Assembly (NCBI RefSeq): GCF_016865485.1
Contig: NZ_AP024452.1
Coordinates: forward strand, 3,618,501 to 3,682,500
DNA: 64,000 bases
Origin: Luteitalea sp. TBR-22
Lineage (GTDB): Bacteria > Acidobacteriota > Vicinamibacteria > Vicinamibacterales > Vicinamibacteraceae
Direction of reading: 5' to 3'
Position numbers and translations under genes: made by a program. The notes beneath the pieces were generated by a model. It had not been told where the DNA came from, did no database searches, and saw only the letters and a program-made list of their open reading frames with translations. Shown one piece after another: positions 44,273 through 54,014 of this stretch. Position 1 is the stretch's first letter, and every line of letters begins with the position of its first letter.

Positions 44273-45495
44273 TAGCCGACTACCTGCCCCTCCTCTCCGC
44301 GCTCGTCGCATTCCTCCTCGGCCTGGCCTCGGGCAAGGCGTGGGAGCGCTACAAGCTGCACGAAGGCCGCTGGATCGACCGCCGCAAGGCGCGCCAGTCG
44401 CCGCACTACATCCAGGGCCTCAACTTCCTGGTGGCCAACCAGCTCGATCACGCCATCGAGGAGCTGAGCCAGGCGGCGCGCGTCGACGAGGACGCGGTCG
44501 AGATCCACATGATCCTCGGCAATCTCTATCGCGAGAAGGGCCTCGTGGGCCGCGCGATCCAGATCCACCAGCAGATCCTGCAGCGGCCGCGCATCAGCAA
44601 GCTCGAACACACCTATGCCCTGCTCTGCCTCGGCCTCGACTTCACGCGCGGCGGGTTCGTCGACCGCGCCCACGAGGCCTTCGGCGAGGTGCTGCGCCTC
44701 GACCCGAGCAACGAGCACGCGCTGCTGCAGTTGCAGAAGCTGTACGAGGACCAGAACCAGTGGGCGGAGGCCTATCGCGTGCGGCGTGAGCTGGCCCGGG
44801 AGGACGAGCCCGAGCAGCAGACCAGGCGACACCTGCAGATCCAGGCATTCCTGGAGAACGAACTGGGCATGCAGGCGCTCTCGCGCCAGGACCTGCCGGC
44901 GGCGCGCCGCCACTTCGAGCAGGCCATCGAGCTCGATGCGGAAGTGGTGCCGGCGTACCTGAACCTCGGCGACGTGCGGCGCGATGCCGGCGACATGGCC
45001 GGCGCCGTCGAGATCTGGGAACGCCTCGTGGCGTCGATGCCGACGCGGGCCCACCTGGTGGCCGAGCGCCTCGGCGACGCCTACACCGCGGCGGGCCGCG
45101 CCGAGGCCTTCGAGCACCTGTTCCGCCGGATCGCGACCGATCACCCGCAGGACTGGCGCGCCCGCCTCGCCCTGGCCCGGCACATGCTCCGCGCCGGCCG
45201 CCCCGACGACGCGCTGCAGATGGCGCTGGCGGCACTGGCGATCAACCCGCACGCGCTGCTGGCCCACCAGATGGCGTGGGACATCCTGCTGGCCCTGCAC
45301 CTCGACCCCGGGGCCGTCGATCGCTACGTCGCGCACAGCCGCGACGCCGTGTTCTACAGGGATCCGCACATCTGCCTGCGCTGCCGCTACCGCAGCAAGG
45401 AGCTGATCTGGCGGTGCCCGCACTGCCACGAGTGGAACTCGTTCGTCGAGGACCGGCTCGCGCCGGCGCGGCCCACCGAGGACACCGATGCCTGA
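44269..45495 (+). CDS. lapB: LapB/YciM-like TPR protein with rubredoxin-type zinc ribbon
   Basis: A 408-residue protein with one N-terminal membrane helix (YLPLLSALVAFLLGLASGKA), about seven TPR units (for example HYIQGLNFLVANQLDHAIEE, RHFEQAIELDAEVVPAYLNL) and a C-terminal four-Cys ribbon (CLRCRYRSKELIWRCPHCHE, about residues 366-385). In E. coli LapB promotes FtsH degradation of LpxC and so sets LPS synthesis rate. Its presence in the Kdo cluster supports the same role. E. coli LapB is about 389 residues, so length agrees. Confidence 0.9.
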   Translation: MIADYLPLLSALVAFLLGLASGKAWERYKLHEGRWIDRRKARQSPHYIQGLNFLVANQLDHAIEELSQAARVDEDAVEIHMILGNLYREKGLVGRAIQIHQQILQRPRISKLEHTYALLCLGLDFTRGGFVDRAHEAFGEVLRLDPSNEHALLQLQKLYEDQNQWAEAYRVRRELAREDEPEQQTRRHLQIQAFLENELGMQALSRQDLPAARRHFEQAIELDAEVVPAYLNLGDVRRDAGDMAGAVEIWERLVASMPTRAHLVAERLGDAYTAAGRAEAFEHLFRRIATDHPQDWRARLALARHMLRAGRPDDALQMALAALAINPHALLAHQMAWDILLALHLDPGAVDRYVAHSRDAVFYRDPHICLRCRYRSKELIWRCPHCHEWNSFVEDRLAPARPTEDTDA

Positions 45496-46126
45496 TGGCG
45501 TGCTGCGCGTCGGGCTGACCGGCGGCATCGCCACCGGCAAGTCCTACGTGACGCGACGCCTCGCCGAGGCAGGCCTCCCCACCATCGACGCCGATCGGCT
45601 GGCGCGCGAGGCCGTGGCCCCCGGCACCGATGGCCTGCGGGCGGTGGTCGCGCGGTTCGGGCGCGAGGTGCTCACCGATGGCGGCGCCCTCGACCGCGCC
45701 AGGCTCGGCGCGATCGTCTTCGCCGATGCGGCCGCCCGCGCCGATCTCGAAGGCATCATCCACCCCGAGGTCCGCCGCCGCATCGACGCCTGGCAGCGGC
45801 AACTCGCGCGCCAGGGCTACCGCGGCCCGGCGATCGCCGACATCCCGCTGTTGTTCGAGACGGGCCGCACCGCCGACTTCGACGTGGTGGTGGTCGTCGC
45901 CTGCGATCCGGCGCGGCAGCGCGAGCGCCTGATGGCGCGCGACGGGTTGTCGGCCGAGGCTGCCGACGTGCGTCTCGCGGCGCAGTGGCCGATTGCCGAG
46001 AAGGTGAAGGCCGCCGACGAGGTGGTGATCACCGACGGCACGTTCGACGATACCGACGCGCAGGTGGACGCGCTTGTGGCGCGGTTGCACGCACGAGCAT
46101 CAGGGGAAAGCCGAGCGTCGACCTGA
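45488..46126 (+). CDS. coaE: Dephospho-CoA kinase
   Basis: A 212-residue protein overlapping lapB by 8 bp. P-loop VGLTGGIATGKSYVTRRLAE, DADRLAREAV, the lid region HPEVRRRIDAWQ and IPLLFETGRTADFDVVVVVA. It phosphorylates dephospho-CoA, the last step to CoA. The C-terminal residues SGESRAST and the TGA stop are encoded by the start of a dispersed palindrome (46117-46134), so the natural end has been replaced or extended by a repeat. Confidence 0.95.
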   Translation: MPDGVLRVGLTGGIATGKSYVTRRLAEAGLPTIDADRLAREAVAPGTDGLRAVVARFGREVLTDGGALDRARLGAIVFADAAARADLEGIIHPEVRRRIDAWQRQLARQGYRGPAIADIPLLFETGRTADFDVVVVVACDPARQRERLMARDGLSAEAADVRLAAQWPIAEKVKAADEVVITDGTFDDTDAQVDALVARLHARASGESRAST

Positions 46127-46180
46127 AGGTCGACGCCCACGAACAGATCGCGATTCGTGGCGGTCGACCTTCAGGTCGAC
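46117..46180. repeat. Inverted pair of 18-bp palindromes overlapping the coaE stop
   Basis: GTCGACCTGAAGGTCGAC (46117-46134) and GTCGACCTTCAGGTCGAC (46163-46180). The spacer contains CCACGAA/TTCGTGG, so the whole 64 nt can fold into one long hairpin. It lies between convergent coaE and folD. Confidence 0.92.
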
Positions 46181-46197
46181 CGTCGCCCGCTCCGCCC

Positions 46198-47124
<927 letters not shown>

Positions 47125-47125
47125 G

Positions 47126-48604
47126 TCATGCTCCCGCGTTCAGGTGGCTGTGCTGCTTGCCGTACCCGAAGTAGATGACCAGGCCGATGGCCAGCCAGGC
47201 ACCGAGCCGGATCCAGTTGGTCCACCCCAGCCCGTACACCATGGCGCCGCACGTGAGGATGCCGAGCACCGCCACCAGCGGCACGGCCGGCACCGTGAAG
47301 CCACGCGGGATGTCGGGCCGCTTGACGCGCATGATCCACACACCCGCGCACACCAGCATGAAGGCGAACAACGTGCCGATGCTGGTCATCTCGCCGACGA
47401 TGTCGCCGGGCACGAAGGCGGCAAACAGCGCCGTGAAGACGAAGAAGAACCAGTTCGACTTGTGCGGCGTCTTGTGGGTCGGGTGCAGATCGGAGAAGAA
47501 CTTCGGCACCAGGCCGTCCTTGCTCATCGAGTAGAACACCCGCGACTGCCCGAGGAGCATCACCAGGATCACCGACGAGAAGCCGGCGAGGATGGCGACG
47601 GTGACGAACTTGGCGAGCCACCCGTAGCCCGTCATGTACTTGGTGATCGCGAAGGCCACCGACGCCTCGCGACCGGTGCTGCGGAAGTCCTGCACCGTGG
47701 CGATGCCGCTCAGCACGTGCGCGAACAGCACGTACAGCACCGAGCAGATCACCAGCGAGCCGAGGATGCCGATCGGCATGTCGCGCTTCGGGTTCTTGGC
47801 TTCCTGCGCCGCCGTCGATACCGCGTCGAAGCCGATGTAGGCGAAGAAGACCACGCCCGCTGCCCCGAGGATCCCCATGACGCCGCCGTAGTTGTGCGTG
47901 ATGCCCTCGGGCGTCGTGTAGAGCGACGCCGCCGGGATGTACGGCGTGTGGTTGGCCGGGTTGATGAAGCCCCAGCCGAGCACGATCACCAGCAGCACGA
48001 TCGAGACCTTCGTGATCACGATCAGGTTGTTCACCCAGGCCGACTCCTGCGTGCCGCGCACCAGCAGCGCCGTCAGCGCCGACAGGACGAAGACGGCGGG
48101 CACGTTCAGGATGCCGTGGGCGCCCGTGACCGCGTCGACCTGGAACGGCGAATGACACCACGCGTACGGTATCTGTAACCCGACGAACTCGAGCACCTTG
48201 TTCAGGTACTCGCTCCAGGCGATCGCGACCGTCGCCGCGCCGACGGCGTACTCCAGGATCAGGTCCCAGCCGATGATCCACGCCACCAGCTCGCCCATCG
48301 TCGCGTACGAGTAGGTGTAGGCGCTGCCGGCGATCGGGATCATCGACGCGAACTCCGCGTAGCAGAGGCCCGCGAAGGCGCACCCGAGGGCGGCCACGAG
48401 AAAGGCGATCGTCACCGACGGACCCGCCCGGTCCGCGATCGCGGCCGCGGTGCGCACGAACAGGCCGGCGCCGATGATCGCCCCGATCCCGAGCGCGATG
48501 AGCGCGCCCGAGCCCAGCGTGCGCTTCAGCGTGCCTTCTCCCGTGGCAGCGCCTTCGACGAGCAGGCGGTCGATGGACTTGGTACGGAACAGAGTACTGG
48601 CCAA
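47126..48604 (-). CDS. APC-superfamily amino-acid permease (cationic-transporter-like)
   Basis: A 492-residue protein from TTG 48604, which has GGGGGA 6-7 nt upstream; a TTG at 48631 gives 501 residues but lacks a ribosome site. Twelve or more hydrophobic helices, with the APC signature ALGIGAIIGAGLFVRTAAAI in helix 1, FAYIGFDAVSTAAQEAKNPK and GQSRVFYSMSKDGLVPKFFS. It resembles the CAT/YfnA branch, which imports amino acids with protons. No regulator or catabolic gene nearby points to the substrate. Confidence 0.9.
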   Translation of the reverse strand: MASTLFRTKSIDRLLVEGAATGEGTLKRTLGSGALIALGIGAIIGAGLFVRTAAAIADRAGPSVTIAFLVAALGCAFAGLCYAEFASMIPIAGSAYTYSYATMGELVAWIIGWDLILEYAVGAATVAIAWSEYLNKVLEFVGLQIPYAWCHSPFQVDAVTGAHGILNVPAVFVLSALTALLVRGTQESAWVNNLIVITKVSIVLLVIVLGWGFINPANHTPYIPAASLYTTPEGITHNYGGVMGILGAAGVVFFAYIGFDAVSTAAQEAKNPKRDMPIGILGSLVICSVLYVLFAHVLSGIATVQDFRSTGREASVAFAITKYMTGYGWLAKFVTVAILAGFSSVILVMLLGQSRVFYSMSKDGLVPKFFSDLHPTHKTPHKSNWFFFVFTALFAAFVPGDIVGEMTSIGTLFAFMLVCAGVWIMRVKRPDIPRGFTVPAVPLVAVLGILTCGAMVYGLGWTNWIRLGAWLAIGLVIYFGYGKQHSHLNAGA

Positions 48605-48672
48605 GCGGTTTCCCCCGGATGGTGAGCCCAAGGCGCGGAGCGCACTGGGGTGATGGCAAGCGTCAGCGCCGC

Positions 48673-48678
48673 ATTATA
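48673..48678 (-). promoter_or_regulatory. -10 box TATAAT for the permease-folD unit
   Basis: Perfect TATAAT on the minus strand, giving a leader of about 60 nt to TTG 48604. No convincing -35. Confidence 0.45.
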
Positions 48679-48751
48679 CCCGGCTGAGTCGAGCCCACCC
48701 CGGGGTCGGCGCACCGCCTCGCAAGGACCACCCGCGCCGACGGCGTCGCCG

Positions 48752-49426
48752 TCAGATTTCGCCCAACGCCCGCAGGTACTCGCTGGCCCGGCCGCGCGGG
48801 TTGCCGCCCTGCACGAGGTCGCTGATCACCACCACGGCCGAGGCGCCGGCCTCGATCACCTGCGGCGCGCGCGCCAGGGTGATGCCGCCGATGGCGACCA
48901 GCGGCAGGCCGCGGCTCCCGTCCTGCGCGTCGAGCCGGCGACGCGCCTCGGTGATCAGGGCCGTCCCCACTGCCGCGTACCCTGTGGCCTTGGTCGCCGT
49001 GCCGAAGACCGGCCCGACGGCCACGTAGTCGAGCGGCAGGGCGCCCGCCTCGTCGACCTGGGCGACCGTGTGCGTCGAGAGGCCGATGATCGCCGCCTCG
49101 CCGAGCAGCGCGCGCGCATCCGCGACGGGCAGGTCGTCCTGTCCGAGGTGGACGTGCCGCGTGCCCGCCACCAGGGCGAGATCGACGCGATCGTTGGTGA
49201 GGATCCAGGCCTCGCCGGCCCGCGGCGCCAGCCGGTCGAGCCACCCGAGGACGTCGCGCGCGGCGGCCTCCTTGGCGCGAATCTGGATGACGCGCACGCC
49301 GGCGTCGAGGAAGGCCTCGGCCAGGTCGGGCACGGTCCACCCGGCGCTCGCCGCGACGTCGGCGTCGGCGATGGCATACAGCCGCGACGGGAAGGCCCGT
49401 CGCGGCGCGGCGTGCGCGGTGGCCAT
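48752..49426 (-). CDS. thiE: Thiamine-phosphate synthase
   Basis: A 224-residue TIM barrel: RLYAIADADVAASAGWTVPD, VRVIQIRAKEAAARDVLGWL, ILTNDRVDLALVAGTRHVHL, GLSTHTVAQVDEA, YVAVGPVFGTATKATGY and VAIGGITLARAPQVIEAGAS. It joins the thiazole and pyrimidine halves of thiamine phosphate. It is the last gene of the long minus-strand pil-acc run, 6 nt after accC; no other thiamine gene is in the window. Confidence 0.95.
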   Translation of the reverse strand: MATAHAAPRRAFPSRLYAIADADVAASAGWTVPDLAEAFLDAGVRVIQIRAKEAAARDVLGWLDRLAPRAGEAWILTNDRVDLALVAGTRHVHLGQDDLPVADARALLGEAAIIGLSTHTVAQVDEAGALPLDYVAVGPVFGTATKATGYAAVGTALITEARRRLDAQDGSRGLPLVAIGGITLARAPQVIEAGASAVVVISDLVQGGNPRGRASEYLRALGEI

Positions 49427-49432
49427 CGCGGC

Positions 49433-50791
49433 CTACGCCGGTGGCGGCGTGGGTGGCGCCAGGAATCGATCCATGAACGCGGTCGAGATGCGCGCCTGCT
49501 GGAAGTCCTCGTCGGCGAGGATGCGCAGGTGCATCGGCACGGAGGTGTGGATGCCCTCCACCACCGTCATCTCGAGGGCGCGGCGCATCCGCGCGATCGC
49601 CTCCTCGCGCGTCCGGCCGTACGACATCAGCTTGGCCACCAGCGAGTCGTAGTTGGGCGGCACGGTCGCCTCCGCGTGGATGAACGTGTCGACGCGGATG
49701 CCGGGTCCGCCGGGAAGGCAGAACGCATCGACGCGGCCGGGGCTCGGCGCGAACGTGTTCGGGTTCTCGGCGTTGATGCGGCACTCGATCGCGTGACCGC
49801 TGATCTTCACGTCGTCCTGCGTGAACGAGAGCCGTTCGCCGGCGGCGACGCGGATCTGCTCCTTGACGATGTCGATGCCGGTGACCAGTTCCGTGACGCC
49901 GTGCTCCACCTGCAGGCGGGTGTTCGCCTCGATGAAGTACAGGTTGTTGTGCGCGTCCATGAGGAACTCGAACGTGCCGGCGCTGGCGTAGCCGACGGCC
50001 TTCGCGGCATCGACCACCATCTTGCCGAGGGCCTTGCGCTGCTTCTCGGTGATCACCGCCGAGGGCGCTTCCTCGATCAGCTTCTGGTGCCGACGCTGCA
50101 CCGAGCATTCGCGCTCGCCGAGGTGCACCACGTTGCCGTGCTCGTCACCGAGGATCTGGACCTCGATGTGGCGGGGCGCCTCGAGGTACTTCTCGAGGTA
50201 GACGTCGCCGATGCCGAAGGCGGCCTGCGCCTCGCGTTGCGCCGTGCGCAGCGCCTGCAGGAGTTCGTCGCCCGAGCGGACGATGCGCATGCCGCGCCCG
50301 CCGCCACCGTTGCTGGCCTTGATGATGACCGGGTACCCGAGTTCGGCGGCGACCTTCTGCGCCTCCTCGTCGCTCTCGACCGGTCCCTCGCTGCCGGGCA
50401 GCGTGCTCACGCCCGCCTTCTTCATCGCGCGGCGGGCCCGCGACTTCTCGCCCATCAGCCGGATGACCGACGGGCTCGGCCCGATGAACTTGATGTGGCA
50501 GGCCTCGCACACCTCGGCGAGGTAGGCGCTCTCGGAGAGGAAGCCGTAGCCCGGGTGGATGGCATCGGCGCCGGTGATCTCGGCGGCGCTGATGATGGCG
50601 GGCACGTGCAGGTAGCTCTCGCTGCTGCGGGCCGGCCCGATGCACACCGCCTCGTCGGCGAAGCGCACGTGGAGGCTGTGCTCGTCGGCCTCGCTGAAGA
50701 CGGCGACCGTCTTGATCCCCATCTCGCGGCACGCGCAGATCACCCGCAGCGCGATCTCGCCGCGGTTGGCAATCAGAATCTTCTTGAACAC
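49433..50791 (-). CDS. accC: Acetyl-CoA carboxylase, biotin carboxylase subunit
   Basis: A 452-residue protein from GTG 50791. Biotin-carboxylase domain [23 protein letters not shown]-grasp [20 protein letters not shown], catalytic [10 protein letters not shown] and [20 protein letters not shown]. It carboxylates biotin on AccB. One oddity: the usually conserved HPVTE is HGVTE here, next to active-site Gln-Val-Glu. Lies between accB (14 nt upstream) and thiE. Confidence 0.96.
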   Translation of the reverse strand: MFKKILIANRGEIALRVICACREMGIKTVAVFSEADEHSLHVRFADEAVCIGPARSSESYLHVPAIISAAEITGADAIHPGYGFLSESAYLAEVCEACHIKFIGPSPSVIRLMGEKSRARRAMKKAGVSTLPGSEGPVESDEEAQKVAAELGYPVIIKASNGGGGRGMRIVRSGDELLQALRTAQREAQAAFGIGDVYLEKYLEAPRHIEVQILGDEHGNVVHLGERECSVQRRHQKLIEEAPSAVITEKQRKALGKMVVDAAKAVGYASAGTFEFLMDAHNNLYFIEANTRLQVEHGVTELVTGIDIVKEQIRVAAGERLSFTQDDVKISGHAIECRINAENPNTFAPSPGRVDAFCLPGGPGIRVDTFIHAEATVPPNYDSLVAKLMSYGRTREEAIARMRRALEMTVVEGIHTSVPMHLRILADEDFQQARISTAFMDRFLAPPTPPPA

Positions 50792-50805
50792 GCGATCGTC
50801 CCTGT

Positions 50806-51285
50806 CTAGCGCGCGCGCACGGCGAACAGCCGCTCGCCGTACTGCACGGGCTGGCCGTTCTCGACGAAGATCTGCACGATCTCGCCGTCGTACTCCGAGA
50901 CGATCTCGTTCATCAGCTTCATGGCCTCGATCAGGCACAGGACCTGGTTCTTGCGCACCGTGTCGCCGACGTTGACGAAGGGCGACGCGGTGGGCTCGGG
51001 CGCGCGGTAGAACGTGCCGACGATCGGCGACTTCACCACCGCGAGCTCGACGCCCTCGGTCTCGGTCACCTCGGGCGCCGACGCCTCCGGGGGTGCCGGG
51101 GCGGCGAGCAGGCCGGGCGCCATGACGGGCATGGGGATCGAGTGGCCGGGACCCACGACCACGGCGGGGGCGTCCTGGCCCTTCTTGCGGACCCGCAGCT
51201 TGACGCCTTCCTGTTCCAGCTCGAACTCGGAGAGCTCGTGTTCACGGACCAGGTCGAGGATCTGCTTGATTTCGTCGAGTGTCAT
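50806..51285 (-). CDS. accB: Acetyl-CoA carboxylase biotin carboxyl carrier protein
   Basis: A 159-residue protein: N-terminal [20 protein letters not shown], a Pro/Ala-rich flexible linker, then the biotinyl domain [20 protein letters not shown] with the biotinylated Lys in [11 protein letters not shown] (about residue 125). It carries carboxybiotin between AccC and the carboxyltransferase. It starts 2 nt after the peptidase stop, suggesting coupled translation. Confidence 0.96.
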   Translation of the reverse strand: MTLDEIKQILDLVREHELSEFELEQEGVKLRVRKKGQDAPAVVVGPGHSIPMPVMAPGLLAAPAPPEASAPEVTETEGVELAVVKSPIVGTFYRAPEPTASPFVNVGDTVRKNQVLCLIEAMKLMNEIVSEYDGEIVQIFVENGQPVQYGERLFAVRAR

Positions 51286-51287
51286 CG

Positions 51288-52448
51288 TCAGTGTGCGGTC
51301 GGCCAGCCGAGGGGCACGTCGGTGATCGATTCGTGTCCGTCCACCGTCACCACGACATCGTCCTCGATGCGGATGCCGGCGCGGCCTGTCACGTATGCCC
51401 CCGGTTCGATGGTGCAGGCCACGCCAGCCTCGAGGGGGGGCTGGGCAGCGTCTTCCGGCCGAGGGCGCGCCAACCGCGGGGCCTCGTGTACTTCGAGGCC
51501 GAGGCCGTGTCCCGTGCCGTGTCCGAATGTCTCCCCGAGGCCTGCAGCCTCGAGCACCTGCCGGGCTGCCCGGTCCACGTGGGCCGGCAGCACGCCCGGG
51601 CCAACCGCGGCGCATCCGGCCTGCTGCGCCGCGCGGACCGCGTGGTACTGGCGGTCGACCTCGGACGAAGGGTGCCCCAGACTCACGGTCCGGGTCAAAT
51701 CGACGCAGTATCCGCCGTACACGCCCCCGAAGTCCAGCACCACCACATCGCCGGCCTCGAGGCGGCGGGCGGTCGGGCGGGCGTGCGGGAAGGCGCTGCG
51801 GGGCCCGCTGGCCACGATCGTGTCGAACGCGGCCCGCGAAAACCCGACTGCACGGACCCTTGCGTCGATCTCGGCCGCCACCTCGAGTTCCGTCCGTCCG
51901 GGCCGGGCCACCCGGTCGGCAAGGATGGACCGGGCCGCGTCCGAGAGGCGGGCACCGCCCTCCCGCAGGAGCGCCAGTTCGACCGGATCCTTGACGCGCC
52001 GCAGGCCTTCCACCACGTCGAGCGGGGTCTCGACCAACTCGCCGCCCCACCCTGCCGCCTCCAGCGCCGACTGCATCTGCCGCGCGTCGTGGAGCGACAA
52101 CGCACGGCTCTCCACCACCAGCCGACGGGCGCCCAGGAAGACGCAGTGGCGGGCGATCCACGCGGGCGTGGGAGTGTCGGCGGTGTGGACGGGGGTCAGC
52201 AGGTCGGCGCCGACCTCGGCGGCCCGAACCGCGGCTGCCGCTTCGTAGCGGGGATCGACCAGCAGGTGGAGGTGGCCGTCGGCGGTCAGGACACCGGCGC
52301 CAGCGGTCGCCTCGAGCCCCGAGAGATACCGGAGGTTCGGCAGGTGCGAGACGACGAGCAGGTCGGCCTGCGCCGCCCGCAGGGCGGCCGTGGCACGGGC
52401 CAGCCGATTGCGGAAGTCGAAGGGCGGCAGGGGGTCCGGGGCGCGCAC
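51288..52448 (-). CDS. Xaa-Pro aminopeptidase/dipeptidase (M24 family)
   Basis: A 386-residue protein from GTG 52448, chosen because TACACT (52457-52462) ends 8 nt upstream. N-terminal creatinase-like domain (LLVVSHLPNLRYLSGLEATA) and C-terminal pita-bread domain with dinuclear metal ligands: Asp residues in VLDFGGVYGGYCVDLTRTVS, His in FGHGTGHGLGLEVHEAP and Glu residues in CTIEPGAYV and RIEDDVVVTVDG. It cleaves at prolyl bonds in the cytosol. The position just before accB is frequent in other bacteria. Confidence 0.92.
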   Translation of the reverse strand: MRAPDPLPPFDFRNRLARATAALRAAQADLLVVSHLPNLRYLSGLEATAGAGVLTADGHLHLLVDPRYEAAAAVRAAEVGADLLTPVHTADTPTPAWIARHCVFLGARRLVVESRALSLHDARQMQSALEAAGWGGELVETPLDVVEGLRRVKDPVELALLREGGARLSDAARSILADRVARPGRTELEVAAEIDARVRAVGFSRAAFDTIVASGPRSAFPHARPTARRLEAGDVVVLDFGGVYGGYCVDLTRTVSLGHPSSEVDRQYHAVRAAQQAGCAAVGPGVLPAHVDRAARQVLEAAGLGETFGHGTGHGLGLEVHEAPRLARPRPEDAAQPPLEAGVACTIEPGAYVTGRAGIRIEDDVVVTVDGHESITDVPLGWPTAH

Positions 52449-52456
52449 GGCGCCCC

Positions 52457-52462
52457 AGTGTA
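52457..52462 (-). promoter_or_regulatory. -10 box TACACT for pepQ/P-accB-accC-thiE
   Basis: On the minus strand TACACT ends 8 nt before GTG 52448, so the acc part of the run may be transcribed separately from the pil part. Confidence 0.4.
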
Positions 52463-52480
52463 GTCCCGGACGGGAGGCGC

Positions 52481-53986
52481 CTACGACGGCAAGCCGGTGA
52501 ACAGCGAGGCGCGGCGGGCCCGGACGTTGGCCAGCAACTGCTCGAGCGAGGCCAGCGCCGGCGCCGTGTCGGGCTGCGCGGCGTCCTCGATGGCCGCTTC
52601 CACGGCCAGGTCGGCCATCGCCATGCGGACAGCCGTGACCTCGCTCGTCGGTGGCTCCAGCGACGCGCCGGGCGCGGTGCCGGCGCGCGTGAAGACCTCT
52701 TCGAGGGCCGACGCCAGGGTACCCTGCCACGGCGTCGCGGACGGGTCGGGCTCGGTGGCGTCGCCGAAGGGCACGGGATCGACACCCGTGGCCTCGCGCT
52801 CGGCGAACGATGCCGGCACCGGCCGCTCCACCTCCTGGCCCAGCACGTCCTGGAACGGCGTCGTGGACACCTCGTCGGCTCCTGGCAGCGTCCAGGCCGC
52901 CGAGGGGCCGTCCTGCGATGCCCACGCCCCGGCGGCATCGTCGCCCCATGAGGCGCCTGCGGGAGACGCGTCGGACTCCGGGATGGGCAGCTCGCCCCAC
53001 CCCGAGAACGGCACCGGATCACTGGCGCCGGTGCCGACATCGCCGAAGTCGCTCCAGAAGCCCGAAGGCGGCGGATCGACCGGCGTGGCCTCGATCGGCG
53101 CAGCGGCCTCGACCCCGGCATCGGCGTCCGACATTGGCGTCGATGCAGCAGGCGCGGCCACGGCAGCCTCGTCGATGGCCGATGGCAGGAGGCTGGCCAG
53201 GGGCGCGTCGATGGTCGGGGCGTCCCAGATGCTCGCCGGCGGCATCTGCGACACCGCGGCCTGCCCCCCGTCGCTCTCGGGGTGTTCCCCGGCGGGCGGA
53301 TCCAGGGCCCACGAGAAGACGGGCGCGGCGTCGGTGACCGGGTCGCTGGTGAGCGGAGGGGCCGGCACCGGCCAGATGCCGGCCGGCTCCTCGCCCTGCA
53401 CATGGGGCGGCGTGAAGCACATCGTCGGCGCGTCGCCGTGGGCGACGGCGACCGCCGTGTCCGCCTGTTCGGAGGCCGGAGGGTGCGGCAGCGGAGGGGC
53501 CGCGTCCGGGATCGGCGGCGGTTCCGGCAGCGACCAGTCGGGCCCGAGTCCGAACTCCTGCGGCCCGTCCACGCCCGTGCCCATCGCGCGGGCCAGGAGA
53601 TCGCCGGCGATGTCGGCCGTGTCGTCGGTCGTCGGCGCGTGCAGGACGAGGTCGGCCGAGGGCGGCGGCGGCGGTGCGGCGCCTGCCGCAGCGTGCGCGG
53701 CCTGCAGCGCCCGGACGGCGGCGAAGTTGTCCGGGGCCTGCGCCACGGCCTGCTCGAGTTCCTCGAGCGCACCCGCCAGGTCGCCGGTGTCGAGAAGCGC
53801 GCGCCCGAGGGTCACGCGCGCCGACACGTAGGCGGGATAGCGCGCCAGGCCGTCGCGGCACACCGCGATGGCCTCGTCGAGGCGTCCCGCGCGGCGATGT
53901 TCCTCCGCGAGGGCGGCAAAGGCGGCCGGCGTCGCATGCGACTGCATGCGGCGCCGGAGCTGTTCGAGCGGGTTCCCCGTCGGCAT
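52481..53986 (-). CDS. TPR protein with long acidic low-complexity tail
   Basis: A 501-residue protein. Residues about 15-105 hold two or three TPR units (FAALAEEHRRAGRLDEAIAV, SARVTLGRALLDTGDLAGAL, LEQAVAQAPDNFAAVRALQA). Residues about 110-440 are rich in Pro, Ala, Asp, Ser and Trp-containing short repeats such as SGFWSDFGDVG and ASPAGASWGDDA, probably disordered. A helical segment closes the protein (LASLEQLLANVRARRASLFT). No signal or membrane helix. Lies in the pilus run, 28 nt after a lipoprotein gene; a cytosolic scaffold for the pilus machine is possible but unproven. Confidence 0.75.
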   Translation of the reverse strand: MPTGNPLEQLRRRMQSHATPAAFAALAEEHRRAGRLDEAIAVCRDGLARYPAYVSARVTLGRALLDTGDLAGALEELEQAVAQAPDNFAAVRALQAAHAAAGAAPPPPPSADLVLHAPTTDDTADIAGDLLARAMGTGVDGPQEFGLGPDWSLPEPPPIPDAAPPLPHPPASEQADTAVAVAHGDAPTMCFTPPHVQGEEPAGIWPVPAPPLTSDPVTDAAPVFSWALDPPAGEHPESDGGQAAVSQMPPASIWDAPTIDAPLASLLPSAIDEAAVAAPAASTPMSDADAGVEAAAPIEATPVDPPPSGFWSDFGDVGTGASDPVPFSGWGELPIPESDASPAGASWGDDAAGAWASQDGPSAAWTLPGADEVSTTPFQDVLGQEVERPVPASFAEREATGVDPVPFGDATEPDPSATPWQGTLASALEEVFTRAGTAPGASLEPPTSEVTAVRMAMADLAVEAAIEDAAQPDTAPALASLEQLLANVRARRASLFTGLPS

Positions 53987-54014
53987 GACGCGGCGTTCCT
54001 GGCTGGCTCGCGGG

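Noticed and set aside
52497-53831. 444-codon plus-strand frame opposite the TPR protein, Ser/Ala/Gly-rich
   Set aside because: The minus-strand frame has genuine TPR motifs, a ribosome site and operon spacing; the plus-strand product has no motif.
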